A stretch of 64,000 nucleotides of DNA, from the NCBI RefSeq assembly GCF_004402535.1, contig NZ_SOEY01000018.1, forward strand, positions 186,001-250,000, read 5' to 3'. The notes beneath the pieces are model-generated. The model did not search any database. It saw nothing but the letters and a program-made list of their open reading frames with translations, and was not told where the DNA came from. The stretch's first letter is position 1; the number at the start of each line of letters is the position of its first letter. A program made the translations under genes and the position numbers. This document shows positions 33,471 through 41,366 of this stretch, piece by piece. This stretch comes from Cryobacterium glaciale (GTDB lineage Bacteria; Actinomycetota; Actinomycetes; Actinomycetales; Microbacteriaceae).

Positions 33471-34976
33471 ATGACTCAAACCAAACCCGCATCGACGACA
33501 GCACCGGAGACTGCCCTGCATAAGGGCCGGCTCGGAGTGCTGGGGATCGTCTTCTTCGTCGTCGCGGCTGCGGCCCCCCTCGTCGGCATGACCGGCGCGG
33601 TGCCGGTGGCGATCGTGCTTGGCAATGGAGCAGCGGCCCCCGGCGCCTATGTGGTCGTCGGACTCACCCTGCTCGTCTTCAGCGTCGGCTACGCGGCGAT
33701 GAGCCAGCGCGTCACCAACGCGGGCGCCTTCTTTGCCTACATCGGCCGCGGCCTCGGCCGCCACCTCGGGACCGCATCGGCGTTCGTGTCGATCCTTGCC
33801 TACCTGGCCATTCAGCTGGCGATCTACGGATTCTTCGGCGCGCTCATGGCCGGGCAGGTTGGCGTGCTCCCGTGGTGGGCCTGGTCGCTCCTCTCCTGGG
33901 GCGTCGTGACCCTGCTCTCCCTGCTCAGCGTCGATGTCGGGGCCAAGGTGCTCGGCGTGCTCATGCTGCTCGAACTGATCGCGCTCGTGGTCACCGCGGT
34001 CGCCATTTTGATCGACGGCGGTCCGGAAGGGCTCAACTTCTGGGCCTCGTTCGACCCCGCCGCCATCGTTGCCGGAGGCCTGGCCGGTTCGGCCGGCATC
34101 GCGTTCGCGTTCGCCTTCGCGTCCTTCATCGGCTTCGAGGCCACCGCCATCTACGGCGAAGAGTCCAAAGACCCGAAGACCGTCGTGCCCCGCGCCACCT
34201 ACCTTGCGGTCGTCGTCATCACCGTACTGTTCGGCCTGACCGCCTTCGCGATGGTGACCGGCATGGGAGCGTCGACCGTGGTCGAGAAGACCGTCGAGTT
34301 GTCCACGGTCGCTGGCGTGCCCCTGGCCGACCCGGCCGCTGTGCTCTTCGCGCTGGCCACCCAGTACGTCGGCCCGTGGATGGCAACGGTCATGGGCATC
34401 CTCGTGTTGTCGAGCCTGTTCGCCGGACTCCTGGCCTTTCAGAACGCGGCCGGCCGCTACCTGTTCGCACTCGGTCGCGGCGGCGCGCTTCCGAAGCCGC
34501 TCAGCAAGGTCAACGGCCGCGGCGCTCCGAGCACGGCCTCGCTCGTCACCTCGGTCATCACCGGCGTCGTGCTCGTGGTGTTCGCGGTGTTCCAGCTCGA
34601 CCCGGTGCTCAACCTGTTCTACTGGTTCAGCGGCCTCGCGGTCATCGCCATCGTGCTCATTGAAATTCTGGTGAGCGTGGCGATCATCGTGTACTTCCGC
34701 CGCAACAAGGGCGCGGAGAACATCTTCCAAACCGTGATCGCCCCTGTGCTGGCGACGATCGGCCTGCTGCTCGGCGAATACCTGCTGATGAGCCGCTTCG
34801 GGTTGCTCGCCGGCACCGTGGCCGAGGGCGTCGACCCGACCACGACCCCCTGGGGCCTCAGTACGATCGGCTGGGTGCTCGTTGCCCTCCCGTTCATACT
34901 GCTCATCGGCGGCTACATCTTCTCCCGGATGCAGAACCACGAGAACGACGATCTCGTGCGGGACGTGCTGTCCTAG
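33471..34976 (+). CDS. APC family amino acid/amine permease
   Basis: A 501-residue transporter with about twelve membrane segments. GIVFFVVAAAAPLVGMTGAVP is the first helix, and FIGFEATAIYGEESKDPKTVVPRATYL the conserved loop of the APC superfamily; QNAAGRYLFALGRGGALP follows. ACATG start with a GAGGAG site. Next to the amine oxidase it most likely imports the amine substrate. A perfect tandem repeat precedes it. Confidence 0.9.
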   Translation: MTQTKPASTTAPETALHKGRLGVLGIVFFVVAAAAPLVGMTGAVPVAIVLGNGAAAPGAYVVVGLTLLVFSVGYAAMSQRVTNAGAFFAYIGRGLGRHLGTASAFVSILAYLAIQLAIYGFFGALMAGQVGVLPWWAWSLLSWGVVTLLSLLSVDVGAKVLGVLMLLELIALVVTAVAILIDGGPEGLNFWASFDPAAIVAGGLAGSAGIAFAFAFASFIGFEATAIYGEESKDPKTVVPRATYLAVVVITVLFGLTAFAMVTGMGASTVVEKTVELSTVAGVPLADPAAVLFALATQYVGPWMATVMGILVLSSLFAGLLAFQNAAGRYLFALGRGGALPKPLSKVNGRGAPSTASLVTSVITGVVLVVFAVFQLDPVLNLFYWFSGLAVIAIVLIEILVSVAIIVYFRRNKGAENIFQTVIAPVLATIGLLLGEYLLMSRFGLLAGTVAEGVDPTTTPWGLSTIGWVLVALPFILLIGGYIFSRMQNHENDDLVRDVLS

Positions 34977-35046
34977 ATTTTCGTAGCCCTGTGCGTGCGG
35001 CATGGCCTTCGGGCCGTGCCGCACCGTCGTTTCGCCGAACGGATGC

Positions 35047-35973
35047 CTACCCCACGTTCAGCCGATGGCTCGCCTCGATGCGCTGACCCCAGAATGTTCC
35101 CGCGATGATGAGGATCGCCCCGACCGCGCCGACCAGACCGAGCGTCTCGCTGCCGAGCGACACCCCCACGAGCACCGCCCAGATCGGCTCGGTTCCCATG
35201 AGCAGGCTGGCCCTGGCCGCCGAGGTACGACGGATCGCCCACATCTGGGCCAGGAACGCGAAGACGCTGCAGGCCAGGCCGAGGTAGAGCACGCCGATCC
35301 ACGCGGCCAGGGTGAAGGTCGTCACAGCGGCAACGAGACCGGGAACGTCGAACGCGGTGAACACCACCGCCCCGACGAGGGCCTGCAGCAGGGTGAGGGT
35401 GATCGTGCTGTCGCTGCGGCCGCGAACGAGGTGGCCCATCATGGTCACGTGCACGGAGCGCACGAGCGCCGCCGTGAGAATGAGCAGGTCGCCCACGTTC
35501 GGCTGCGCAAACCCGTTGCCCGAGACGAGCAGGGCGACCCCGACCACCGCAAGAACTGCGGCCACGAAGAACGGGCGCGGCAGCCAGCGCCGGGCCGCGA
35601 CCGACTCGAGCACCGGCGTGACGATGATGGTGAGGCTGATGATCAGCCCGGCGTTGGTGGCCGACGTGAACGCCACGCCCTGGGTTTCCAGCCAGAGTAT
35701 GCTCGCCTGCGTCACCCCGAGCAGCACACCCACACCGAACGCCCGCCGCGACGGCAGCCGTTCCCGAGGCACCCCCCACACGATCAGCAGGGCAAGCGCC
35801 GCGACCAGAAAGCGCAGCGCGAGCACGGCCGACACACTCGCCTGCTCGGTGAGCACCTTGGCGCTGAGATAGCTGCCGCCCCAGACCGCAGCCACGAGCA
35901 ACAGCACGAGGTCGACTCGGTAGCGGCCGATAGCCCGCGGCAACAGCGTGCGGTGGGTCAGAATGTTGGTCAT
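35047..35973 (-). CDS. EamA (DMT) family transporter
   Basis: A ~308-residue membrane protein with ten predicted helices in two EamA halves: LVLLLVAAVWGGSYLSAKVL / LALRFLVAALALLIVW and ILTAALVRSVHVTMMGHLV / ASLLMGTEPIWAVLVGVSLG. It probably exports a metabolite. I place the start at the second ATG (35973); the first (35997) lies inside a CGGATGC word and gives 8 extra residues. Neither has a clear ribosome site, so the mRNA may be nearly leaderless. Divergent from the LysR gene that probably controls it. Confidence 0.85.
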   Translation of the reverse strand: MTNILTHRTLLPRAIGRYRVDLVLLLVAAVWGGSYLSAKVLTEQASVSAVLALRFLVAALALLIVWGVPRERLPSRRAFGVGVLLGVTQASILWLETQGVAFTSATNAGLIISLTIIVTPVLESVAARRWLPRPFFVAAVLAVVGVALLVSGNGFAQPNVGDLLILTAALVRSVHVTMMGHLVRGRSDSTITLTLLQALVGAVVFTAFDVPGLVAAVTTFTLAAWIGVLYLGLACSVFAFLAQMWAIRRTSAARASLLMGTEPIWAVLVGVSLGSETLGLVGAVGAILIIAGTFWGQRIEASHRLNVG

Positions 35974-36001
35974 GAGGCAATGGTGCGCAGGCGGCATCCG
36001 T

Positions 36002-36020
36002 TAAGTCTAGACACCACTTA
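36002..36020. promoter_or_regulatory. LysR-type box between EamA and LysR genes
   Basis: TAAGT-N9-ACTTA, an interrupted dyad at the right distance for LysR regulators, in the divergent gap 35974-36046. It overlaps a GTCTAGAC palindrome. Confidence 0.55.
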
Positions 36021-36046
36021 TTGAACGGATGCTTTAGCCTGAGCTT

Positions 36047-36940
36047 ATGGAATTACGTCAGTTGGCCGTATTGCGTGAGCTCGGCGAACGCGGAAGCGTC
36101 GCGGCGGTGGCCCGGGCGCTGAACGTCTCCTCGTCGGCGGTGTCACAGCAGCTCAGCGCCCTGCAGCGGCGCGCCGGTACCAAACTCACCGAGAAACGCG
36201 GCCGGGTGCTTGCCCTGACGCCGGCCGGACACGCCCTCGCCAGCGCCGCCGCTGAGGTGTCGACGGCGATGGCGCGGGCCGATGAGGCCGTGGCGCGATT
36301 TCAGAACGATCCGGGCCTGCCGGTGACCGTGTGCGCGTTCCACAGCGCCGGGCTCGCCTGGTTTGGGCCGCTGCTGAACCGCCTGCACTCCCGTGGCGGG
36401 CCCACGGTGGGCTGTGGCGACGAGGACGTGCCGCGCGATCGCTTTGCGGCCCTCGTCGCGGACTACGACCTGGTGATTGCCCATCGGGTTTCGCACGATC
36501 CGCACTGGCCGACCACGGTCGCGGTCACGCCGCTGCTGTTCGAGCCGCTGGATGTGGCGGTGCCGGTCGGGCATCCGCTCGCCGAGCGCGCGTCGGTGTC
36601 GGTCGACGATATTCGCCACGAACCCTGGGTCACCGGACACGTCGGGTTTCCGCTCGCCGAAGCGGTGAACGTGGTCGCCGCGGCGGCGGGTCAGCCCCTC
36701 CGCATCGTTCATCGCATCAACGAGTTCTTCGTGGCGGCCTCGGTCGTGGCGACCGGGGCCGCGATTGCGCTGCTCCCGCGCTACACGATGGCTCCCCGCG
36801 AGGGTGACGGCGTCGTGCTCGTGCCGTTTCGTGGCCTGGCGGTGGGGCGCCAGATCGACGTTCTCAGCCGCCCCGAAACGCTCGCGCGGGCATCCGTTCG
36901 TCGGGTGCTCGACGAACTGGTGATCATCGCGCGACGCTAG
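36047..36940 (+). CDS. LysR family regulator
   Basis: A 297-residue regulator. The N-terminal helix-turn-helix is LAVLRELGERGSVAAVARAL NVSSSAVSQQLSAL. The effector domain follows (residues 90-290). The N-terminus starts MELRQLAVL, typical of the family. It likely regulates the EamA transporter, with the TAAGT-N9-ACTTA site between. Its stop overlaps the convergent epimerase stop by four bases. Confidence 0.9.
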   Translation: MELRQLAVLRELGERGSVAAVARALNVSSSAVSQQLSALQRRAGTKLTEKRGRVLALTPAGHALASAAAEVSTAMARADEAVARFQNDPGLPVTVCAFHSAGLAWFGPLLNRLHSRGGPTVGCGDEDVPRDRFAALVADYDLVIAHRVSHDPHWPTTVAVTPLLFEPLDVAVPVGHPLAERASVSVDDIRHEPWVTGHVGFPLAEAVNVVAAAAGQPLRIVHRINEFFVAASVVATGAAIALLPRYTMAPREGDGVVLVPFRGLAVGRQIDVLSRPETLARASVRRVLDELVIIARR

Positions 36941-37881
36941 TTTTGCAGCTCGAAACCGGCGTGACGGATGCCCCAGCGCACCACCCACTGCTCCCCCGGC
37001 GCCACCCAGTGCAGGCCGGCACCGGAATTGAACGCGTTGGCGGGGGCCGTCATCGGCTCGATCGCGATGGCGAGGCCGCGCACGGGCTCCGCTGGACCCT
37101 GCGTGACCGGAAAGATGCGCGGAGTGAACACCTGCACGTAGCGCATAGTCTCGTCGCCCCAGAGGGTGATGCTCCGGCCGTCCGGCGCGGTGAGGGAATG
37201 TTCGCCGGCAGCGCCGATACCGCCGAAGCCGTCATCAAGGTCGAGGTCGCCCACCGCTCGGCCGCCGCGCAGGTCGAACCGGGTGCCGTCGACGGCGGTC
37301 TCGCCCGTCGGGTTAAGGCGGTCGTCGACGTCGACGTGGGTCGCGGCATCCACTCGCACGACGAGGTCTTCCGTAAGCACGTCGCCGATTTTCAGAAACG
37401 GATGCGCCCCCACCGCCACCGGCGCCGGCTCGGCCCCCACATTGCTCACCCGGTGCGTGACGTCGAGCCCGGTGGCGGTGAGCGCGTAGGTCACCTCGGT
37501 CTCGAGGTGAAAGGGATAGCCGGACTGTGGAAACACCGTCGCGGCGAGCGTCACCGTGTCGCTGGTTTGGGACACCTTTCGATACGGCGTGAAACGCAGC
37601 AGCCCGTGGCTCGCGTTCTGTTTGCCGGGCTCGGTCAGAGCGAGCTGGCGGGTCACGCCGTTCTGCGTCCACTGGCCGTCGCGAATGCGATTGGGCCAGG
37701 GCACGAGCACGATTCCCGCCGCCATCGGCGGTTGGACCAGCTCATCGAAGGTCTCCACCAGATCTATGCCATTCACGGAATATACCCGCAGGCCGGCCGC
37801 GACCTCGGTCACGACGACCCGAGCCGGGCCGCTCGGTGTCTGCAGCGTCAATTCGTACTGGATTCCGGTGGGTGCACGCAT
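36937..37881 (-). CDS. Aldose 1-epimerase family protein
   Basis: A 314-residue galactose mutarotase-like beta-sandwich enzyme. LVPWPNRIRDGQW, the catalytic-site NASHGLLRFTPYR, VGAHPFLKIGD and LAIEPMTAPANAFNSGAGL match aldose 1-epimerases (YihR/GalM branch). ATG at 37881 is taken as start because the protein before it (GC-rich Arg/Pro) is not family-like. The stop overlaps the LysR stop. The sugar may be a hexose or hexose phosphate. Confidence 0.88.
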   Translation of the reverse strand: MRAPTGIQYELTLQTPSGPARVVVTEVAAGLRVYSVNGIDLVETFDELVQPPMAAGIVLVPWPNRIRDGQWTQNGVTRQLALTEPGKQNASHGLLRFTPYRKVSQTSDTVTLAATVFPQSGYPFHLETEVTYALTATGLDVTHRVSNVGAEPAPVAVGAHPFLKIGDVLTEDLVVRVDAATHVDVDDRLNPTGETAVDGTRFDLRGGRAVGDLDLDDGFGGIGAAGEHSLTAPDGRSITLWGDETMRYVQVFTPRIFPVTQGPAEPVRGLAIAIEPMTAPANAFNSGAGLHWVAPGEQWVVRWGIRHAGFELQN

Positions 37882-38081
37882 CCGTTCAGTGTATTGCGGG
37901 TAACGGTTTGGCCGGGTCGGGGCTGGGGCAGCGCGCACCGGCCCCGACCGCTTGGGGCATCCATGGACGCCCGCAGTGCAGACCTCTGCGCTGTGCGCCG
38001 CGCACTGAGGGCGCGGCCGGGCGAAACTGTGCGGCCGTCTCGAGCCGGGCGACAGCATCCGTCGGCAGTAGGCTGACGCGT

Positions 38082-38624
38082 ATGACTGCTGACCGCGCCG
38101 CCCGAATCATCGTCCTGCCGAACACCCCCGCTCCGAGCATCGCTGAGACCGCGTTCGTCGCTCCCGGCGCGATGCTCGTCGGCAACGTCACCCTCGGCGA
38201 CCGCGCCAGCGTCTGGTACAACTCAGTGCTGCGCGCCGAGCTCGAGCCGATTACCATCGGCGCCGGCTCCAACCTGCAGGACAACGTCTCCTGCCACGTC
38301 GACACCGATTTTCCGCTCACCCTCGGCACCGGCGTCTCTGTTGGGCACGGCGCCGTGCTGCACGGCTGCACGATCGAGGACAACGTGCTCGTGGGCATGG
38401 CCGCGACCATTCTGAACGGCGCCGTCATCGGCACCGGATCGCTCTTGGCTGCCGGAGCCGTCGTGCTCGGCGGCACGGTGGTGCCCCCGGGCTCGCTCGT
38501 GGCCGGAGTTCCCGCCAAGGTTCGACGCCCGCTGACCGACGACGAGATCGCCAGCATCCGGCACAACGCCGAGAACTACCTCGAGCACACCGAGCTGCAC
38601 CGCTCCGCTCTCGCCCAGCCGTAA
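38082..38624 (+). CDS. Gamma-carbonic anhydrase family protein
   Basis: A 180-residue left-handed beta-helix trimer protein of the gamma-CA/YrdA family. Hexapeptide turns are visible (APGAMLVGNVTLGDRASVWY, GAGSNLQDNVSCHVDTDFP). Zinc ligands are in SCHVD and in VSVGHGAVLHGCTIEDN. ATG at 38082 is chosen because it starts the conserved MTADRAARIIVLPN region. Activity of the family ranges from carbonic anhydrase to structural roles. It diverges from the epimerase. Confidence 0.88.
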   Translation: MTADRAARIIVLPNTPAPSIAETAFVAPGAMLVGNVTLGDRASVWYNSVLRAELEPITIGAGSNLQDNVSCHVDTDFPLTLGTGVSVGHGAVLHGCTIEDNVLVGMAATILNGAVIGTGSLLAAGAVVLGGTVVPPGSLVAGVPAKVRRPLTDDEIASIRHNAENYLEHTELHRSALAQP

Positions 38625-38658
38625 TTTTCTAGCGGCGAACGGATGCCGCGTAGCTTGT

Positions 38659-38693
38659 GCCGGTAAATATGCGACACGCTGCGTGAAACGGAT
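38659..38693. repeat. Palindromic repeat, family 2 (copy 3), left half
   Basis: GCCGGTAAATATGCGACACG matches the left arms at 16253 and 18649. The half ends in AAACGGAT, where the IS3 element inserted; GAT (38691-38693) is the target duplication. Confidence 0.85.
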
Positions 38694-38947
38694 TGCGGTG
38701 ACCCGGAGATTCCGGTCAGTGTTCTGTGGTTCGTTTTCTATGCTGCCACAGGTCGGAGTTCGGCGAGTTTTTCGGCGGGTGTCAGGTAGCCGAGCGCCTG
38801 GTGGAGACGGTTGTGGTTGAAGTGGTGAATGTAGCTGTCGACCTCGGTTTTTGCGCTGTCGCGGGTGAGGAATGTCAGCCAGTCCAAGCGTTCGGTCTTC
38901 AACTTTGAGAAGAATGATTCAGCGACGGCGTTGATGCCCCTATGTTG

Positions 38948-40033
38948 TCAATTCGTGCTGCACGAGGTTTTGGGCTGGTCGGGGAGGGTTTTCAGGATGG
39001 TGAAGATTTCGCGTGCGAGGTATCGTTTGAGGCAGCGGATGACGTCTCGCTTGCTTTTGCCTTGCTCGGTGCGGTGCTGTAGGTAATTCTGGGTGGTTTC
39101 ATCCCACCGAAGTCTCGTCAGCACGATTCGATACAGGGCTGCGTTGGCTTGGCGGTTCCCGCCGCGATTGAGGCGCCGTTTCGTCGTTTTCCCTGACGAG
39201 AACTCGACCGGGCTGACTCCGCAGAGCGCTGCGAAGGCGGCTTCGTTCTTCATTCTTTCGGGATTGTCGCCGACTGCGATGAATAGCGCCGCGGCGCTGT
39301 CGTAGCCGACGCCGGGGCGGTCTAGGAGCTCGGGTGCGCAGGCCATCACAGTGCGTGTCATGGCCGTTTCCAGGCGGCTGAGCTGAGCAGTGAGTTGCTG
39401 GATGCGGGTGGCAAGTTCACTCATCAGCATTCGTTCGACGGTGCTGGGCAGCAGCAGGGCGCAGGCCCGGCTGAGGGCTTTGGTGCTGAGTCCACGGAGC
39501 TGATCGCGCAGTGCTGGCTCCGCTCCGACCACGAGGCCTTTGAGCTGGTTGATCGCAGTCGTTCGTGCCTTCACTGCTGACGATTTCACCAACCGCATTT
39601 GGCGTAGGTCTTCGGCGGCACCGATACCGGTTTTCGGCGTGGCCAAGGACCGGCCGGCGATGACTGCCCGGGCCGCGGCTTCAGCGTCAACGGCATCTGT
39701 TTTACCGGCTTTGCGCCGCAGTGCTCGGTCTGGTTGATTCACCTCGAACACTTTCACGTTTTGGGTTTGGAGGTACTTCATCAGCGCGGAACCGTACGAG
39801 CCGGTGCATTCGATACCGGCCGCGTTCACGTCCCCGAACCGGTGGGCCCACTCCAATGTCGCTGCATAGCCATCGCGTGTCGTCGGGAAGCTGTGGGTCG
39901 CGAGAAGAACTCCCGCGATCGTCAGGATCGCCGCGACGTGGACATCCTTGTGTGTGTCTACGCCAAGGATCACCCCTTCACCGTGGAGTGCTGGTCGCGA
40001 CTTTCGGGGGTGTTTCAGAATGGGTGATCTCAT
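38948..40033 (-). CDS. IS110-family transposase (DEDD recombinase)
   Basis: A 361-residue recombinase, apparently intact. The RuvC-like N-terminal domain has D in VDTHKDVHVAAIL, E in AGIECTGSYG, and two D in GKTDAVDAEAAAR, the DEDD set. The C-terminal Transposase_20 domain has DRPGVGYDSAAALFIAVGD, LCGVSPVEFSSGKT and RRLNRGGNRQANAALYRIV, with the conserved catalytic serine in SSGK. ATG 40033 with AAAGG 5 bases before. Proteins of the family work with a bridge RNA from the element's non-coding end; here that end is the leader, as in the IS110 group and not the IS1111 group. Confidence 0.93.
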   Translation of the reverse strand: MRSPILKHPRKSRPALHGEGVILGVDTHKDVHVAAILTIAGVLLATHSFPTTRDGYAATLEWAHRFGDVNAAGIECTGSYGSALMKYLQTQNVKVFEVNQPDRALRRKAGKTDAVDAEAAARAVIAGRSLATPKTGIGAAEDLRQMRLVKSSAVKARTTAINQLKGLVVGAEPALRDQLRGLSTKALSRACALLLPSTVERMLMSELATRIQQLTAQLSRLETAMTRTVMACAPELLDRPGVGYDSAAALFIAVGDNPERMKNEAAFAALCGVSPVEFSSGKTTKRRLNRGGNRQANAALYRIVLTRLRWDETTQNYLQHRTEQGKSKRDVIRCLKRYLAREIFTILKTLPDQPKTSCSTN

Positions 40034-40079
40034 GGCTGCCTTTCGTGGGGTTGACGAGCAATTCCACGAGAGGAAGTCA

Positions 40080-40250
40080 GTCAGGACTGTGACGATCCAC
40101 GCAGGCAGCGAACGTCCACGGAAAGGCCCCTATTGGGACATGGCTTGGCCAGGTGAAACTTCAGGCACCAGACCCGGTCGCAGCCGACAGATCAACGCAA
40201 GGACACGCCGGCGATGAGGCCGGCTGTCAATCCCAACACGGGTCAAGCCG
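40080..40250 (-). ncRNA. Candidate IS110 bridge RNA
   Basis: In the minus-strand leader, guide-like segments occur in the order known for IS621. Target loop: TTGGGATTG (40230-40236 region; TGGGA matches the left target TGGGA) and GCGTTGAT (40191-40198; reverse complement of CAACGC in the right target), on the two sides of a GCCGGC/GCCGGC hairpin. Donor loop: ATAGGGGC (40126-40133), identical to the element's right end ATAGGGGCAT, and TCACA (40088-40092), complementary to the left end TTGTGAGAC. Boundaries are approximate. Found by eye; not folded by software. Confidence 0.7.
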
Positions 40251-40939
40251 CGACCCGGCCTGATGCGTTGATCGTCTCACAATCCCAGCACTCCATTCGG
40301 GCGCCCATGGAGCGGTGGATTCCGGCTCGTCGGCAGTAGTTGCTGAACTGTTTGGACCGGTATTGGGTGCCGTGGTCGGTGTGGAACACGGCACCCTTGA
40401 CGATCAGGCCACTCGCGCGGGCGGCGGTCATCGCGCGGACGATGAGCTGGGTGGTCTGCCGGTTGCTGGTGGCGTAGCCGAGCACCTGGCGGGTGGCCAG
40501 GTCGATCACTGTGGCCACGTAGAGCCAGCCCTCACGAGTGGCCACATAGGTGATATCTCCGACCAGGATCGATCCAGGTATGAGCGAGCCGAAATCCCGA
40601 TTGAGCAGGTCCACCGGGTCTTTCAGCCGGGCAGCACGGGCTTTGGCTCGCTTGAATGCCCGTTCGGCCAGCGGGGACATCAAGCCGAGGTCGGCCATGA
40701 TTCCGGCGATCGTTTCCGGTTCACGCCGACTCCATCTTTTTGGATCGCGGCGGTCACTTTCCGGTAGCCGGACACGTTATTCGACGCCGCGAACGTCGTG
40801 ATCACCAACGCGGTCAGCTCCTCCCGTCGTTGGTTCGTGGCGGTGGTGTGACTGATCGCCCAGTCATAAAACGCCGAGGTGGACACCTCGAGTTTTTGGC
40901 ACAGGTAAGTGACCGGGAAGTCGGCCTTCAACTGGGCGA

Positions 40940-41257
40940 TCACAGCGAATCGTTCTCGTCGCGATCGAGTTCCCGGAAGAAGGCCCCCGCTTTTTTTTCG
41001 AACGCCAAATCCCTAGACAACCGGGCATTCTGTTGCTCCAGTTCACGGATCCGCTTGCGCGCTCCAACCGGCAGCTGCCCCTCCGGATCAATCTTGTCCA
41101 GCCGGGCCTTATCCACCCAGGCCCACAGCGTCTTGTCATCGATCCCGAGCTCTCTGGCCATGACAGCGATGGGTTTCCCGCTCTCCAGCGTCAACCGAAC
41201 CATCTCAGCTCTGTACTCCGGGGTTACATCCCCGGCCTTGCGTTCTTTCCGTGCCAT
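40940..41257 (-). CDS. IS3 orfA (helix-turn-helix protein)
   Basis: A 105-residue HTH protein: TPEYRAEMVRLTLESGKPIAVMARELGIDDKTLWAWVDKA, then a leucine zipper (IRELEQQNARLSRDLAFEKK). Start at ATG 41257; a longer frame exists upstream but includes the terminal region of the element. In frame -1 it would continue into orfB through the A8 run. Confidence 0.9.
   Translation of the reverse strand: MARKERKAGDVTPEYRAEMVRLTLESGKPIAVMARELGIDDKTLWAWVDKARLDKIDPEGQLPVGARKRIRELEQQNARLSRDLAFEKKAGAFFRELDRDENDSL
40991..40998 (-). other. A8 slippery site for -1 frameshift (OrfAB)
   Basis: On the minus strand GAAAAAAAAG near the end of orfA is the site expected for programmed -1 frameshifting in IS3 elements. 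In frame -1 the reading continues RERFAVIAQLKADFPV, joining orfB. Confidence 0.75.
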
Positions 41258-41316
41258 ATTCGCAATCCAATCAGAGGTTATGAAGAACCACTGACCGGAA
41301 ACCATGGGTCACCGCA

Positions 41317-41351
41317 GATGCCGCACACGGCGTGTTGCGAAATTTACCGGC
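41317..41351. repeat. Palindromic repeat, family 2 (copy 3), right half
   Basis: GATGCCGCACACGGCGTGTTG then CGAAATTTACCGGC (arm 41328-41351) completes the palindrome begun at 38659. Rejoined, the loop reads AAACGGATGCCGCAC, a CGGATGC word. Confidence 0.85.
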
Positions 41352-41366
41352 GTTAGCTACGGCCGT

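Larger units (their letters stand above)
38934..40282 (-). mobile_element. IS110-family element nested in the IS3 orfB
   Basis: 1349 bases, typical for the family, with no terminal inverted repeats and no long target duplication, as known for IS110. Removing it rejoins TGCTGGGA and CAACGCC as TGC TGG GAC AAC GCC (CWDNA) in frame, which fixes the ends to within a base or two. One transposase gene plus a 249-base leader; only 14 bases follow the stop. Confidence 0.88.
38738..40943 (-). pseudogene. IS3 orfB transposase, broken by frameshift and IS110 insertion
   Basis: The DDE transposase reads in three pieces. The N-terminal part starts near 40943 (VIAQLKADFPVTYLCQKLEVSTSAFYDW). A one-base loss in an A run near 40711 (GVNRK then a shifted frame ending 40680) moves the frame; the next piece runs MADLGLMSPLAERAFKRAK to ECWD, with catalytic Asp in LVGDITYVA and VFHTDHGTQYR. 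At 40283 the IS110 element interrupts it; the 3' piece 38738-38933 gives NAVAESFFSKLKTERLDWL to LAELRPVAA and stop, with the catalytic Glu in VAES. Without the insert CWD joins NAVAESFF, the canonical motif. So no active enzyme is made. Confidence 0.9.
38694..41316 (-). mobile_element. IS3-family insertion sequence, interrupted by an IS110 element
   Basis: Terminal inverted repeats: TGCGGTGACCC...TTCCGGTCAGTG at 38694-38721 and, inverted, 41289-41316; 24 of 28 positions match. Flanking direct repeats GAT (38691-38693, 41317-41319) fit the 3-4 bp of IS3 elements. Removing the IS110 insert leaves 1274 bases, the usual IS3 length. It holds orfA, an A8 slip site and a broken orfB on the minus strand. 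Confidence 0.92.

Noticed and set aside
38694-41316. Two independent elements side by side
   Set aside because: The orfB pieces on both sides of the IS110 element join exactly to one canonical transposase, and the outer ends match each other.
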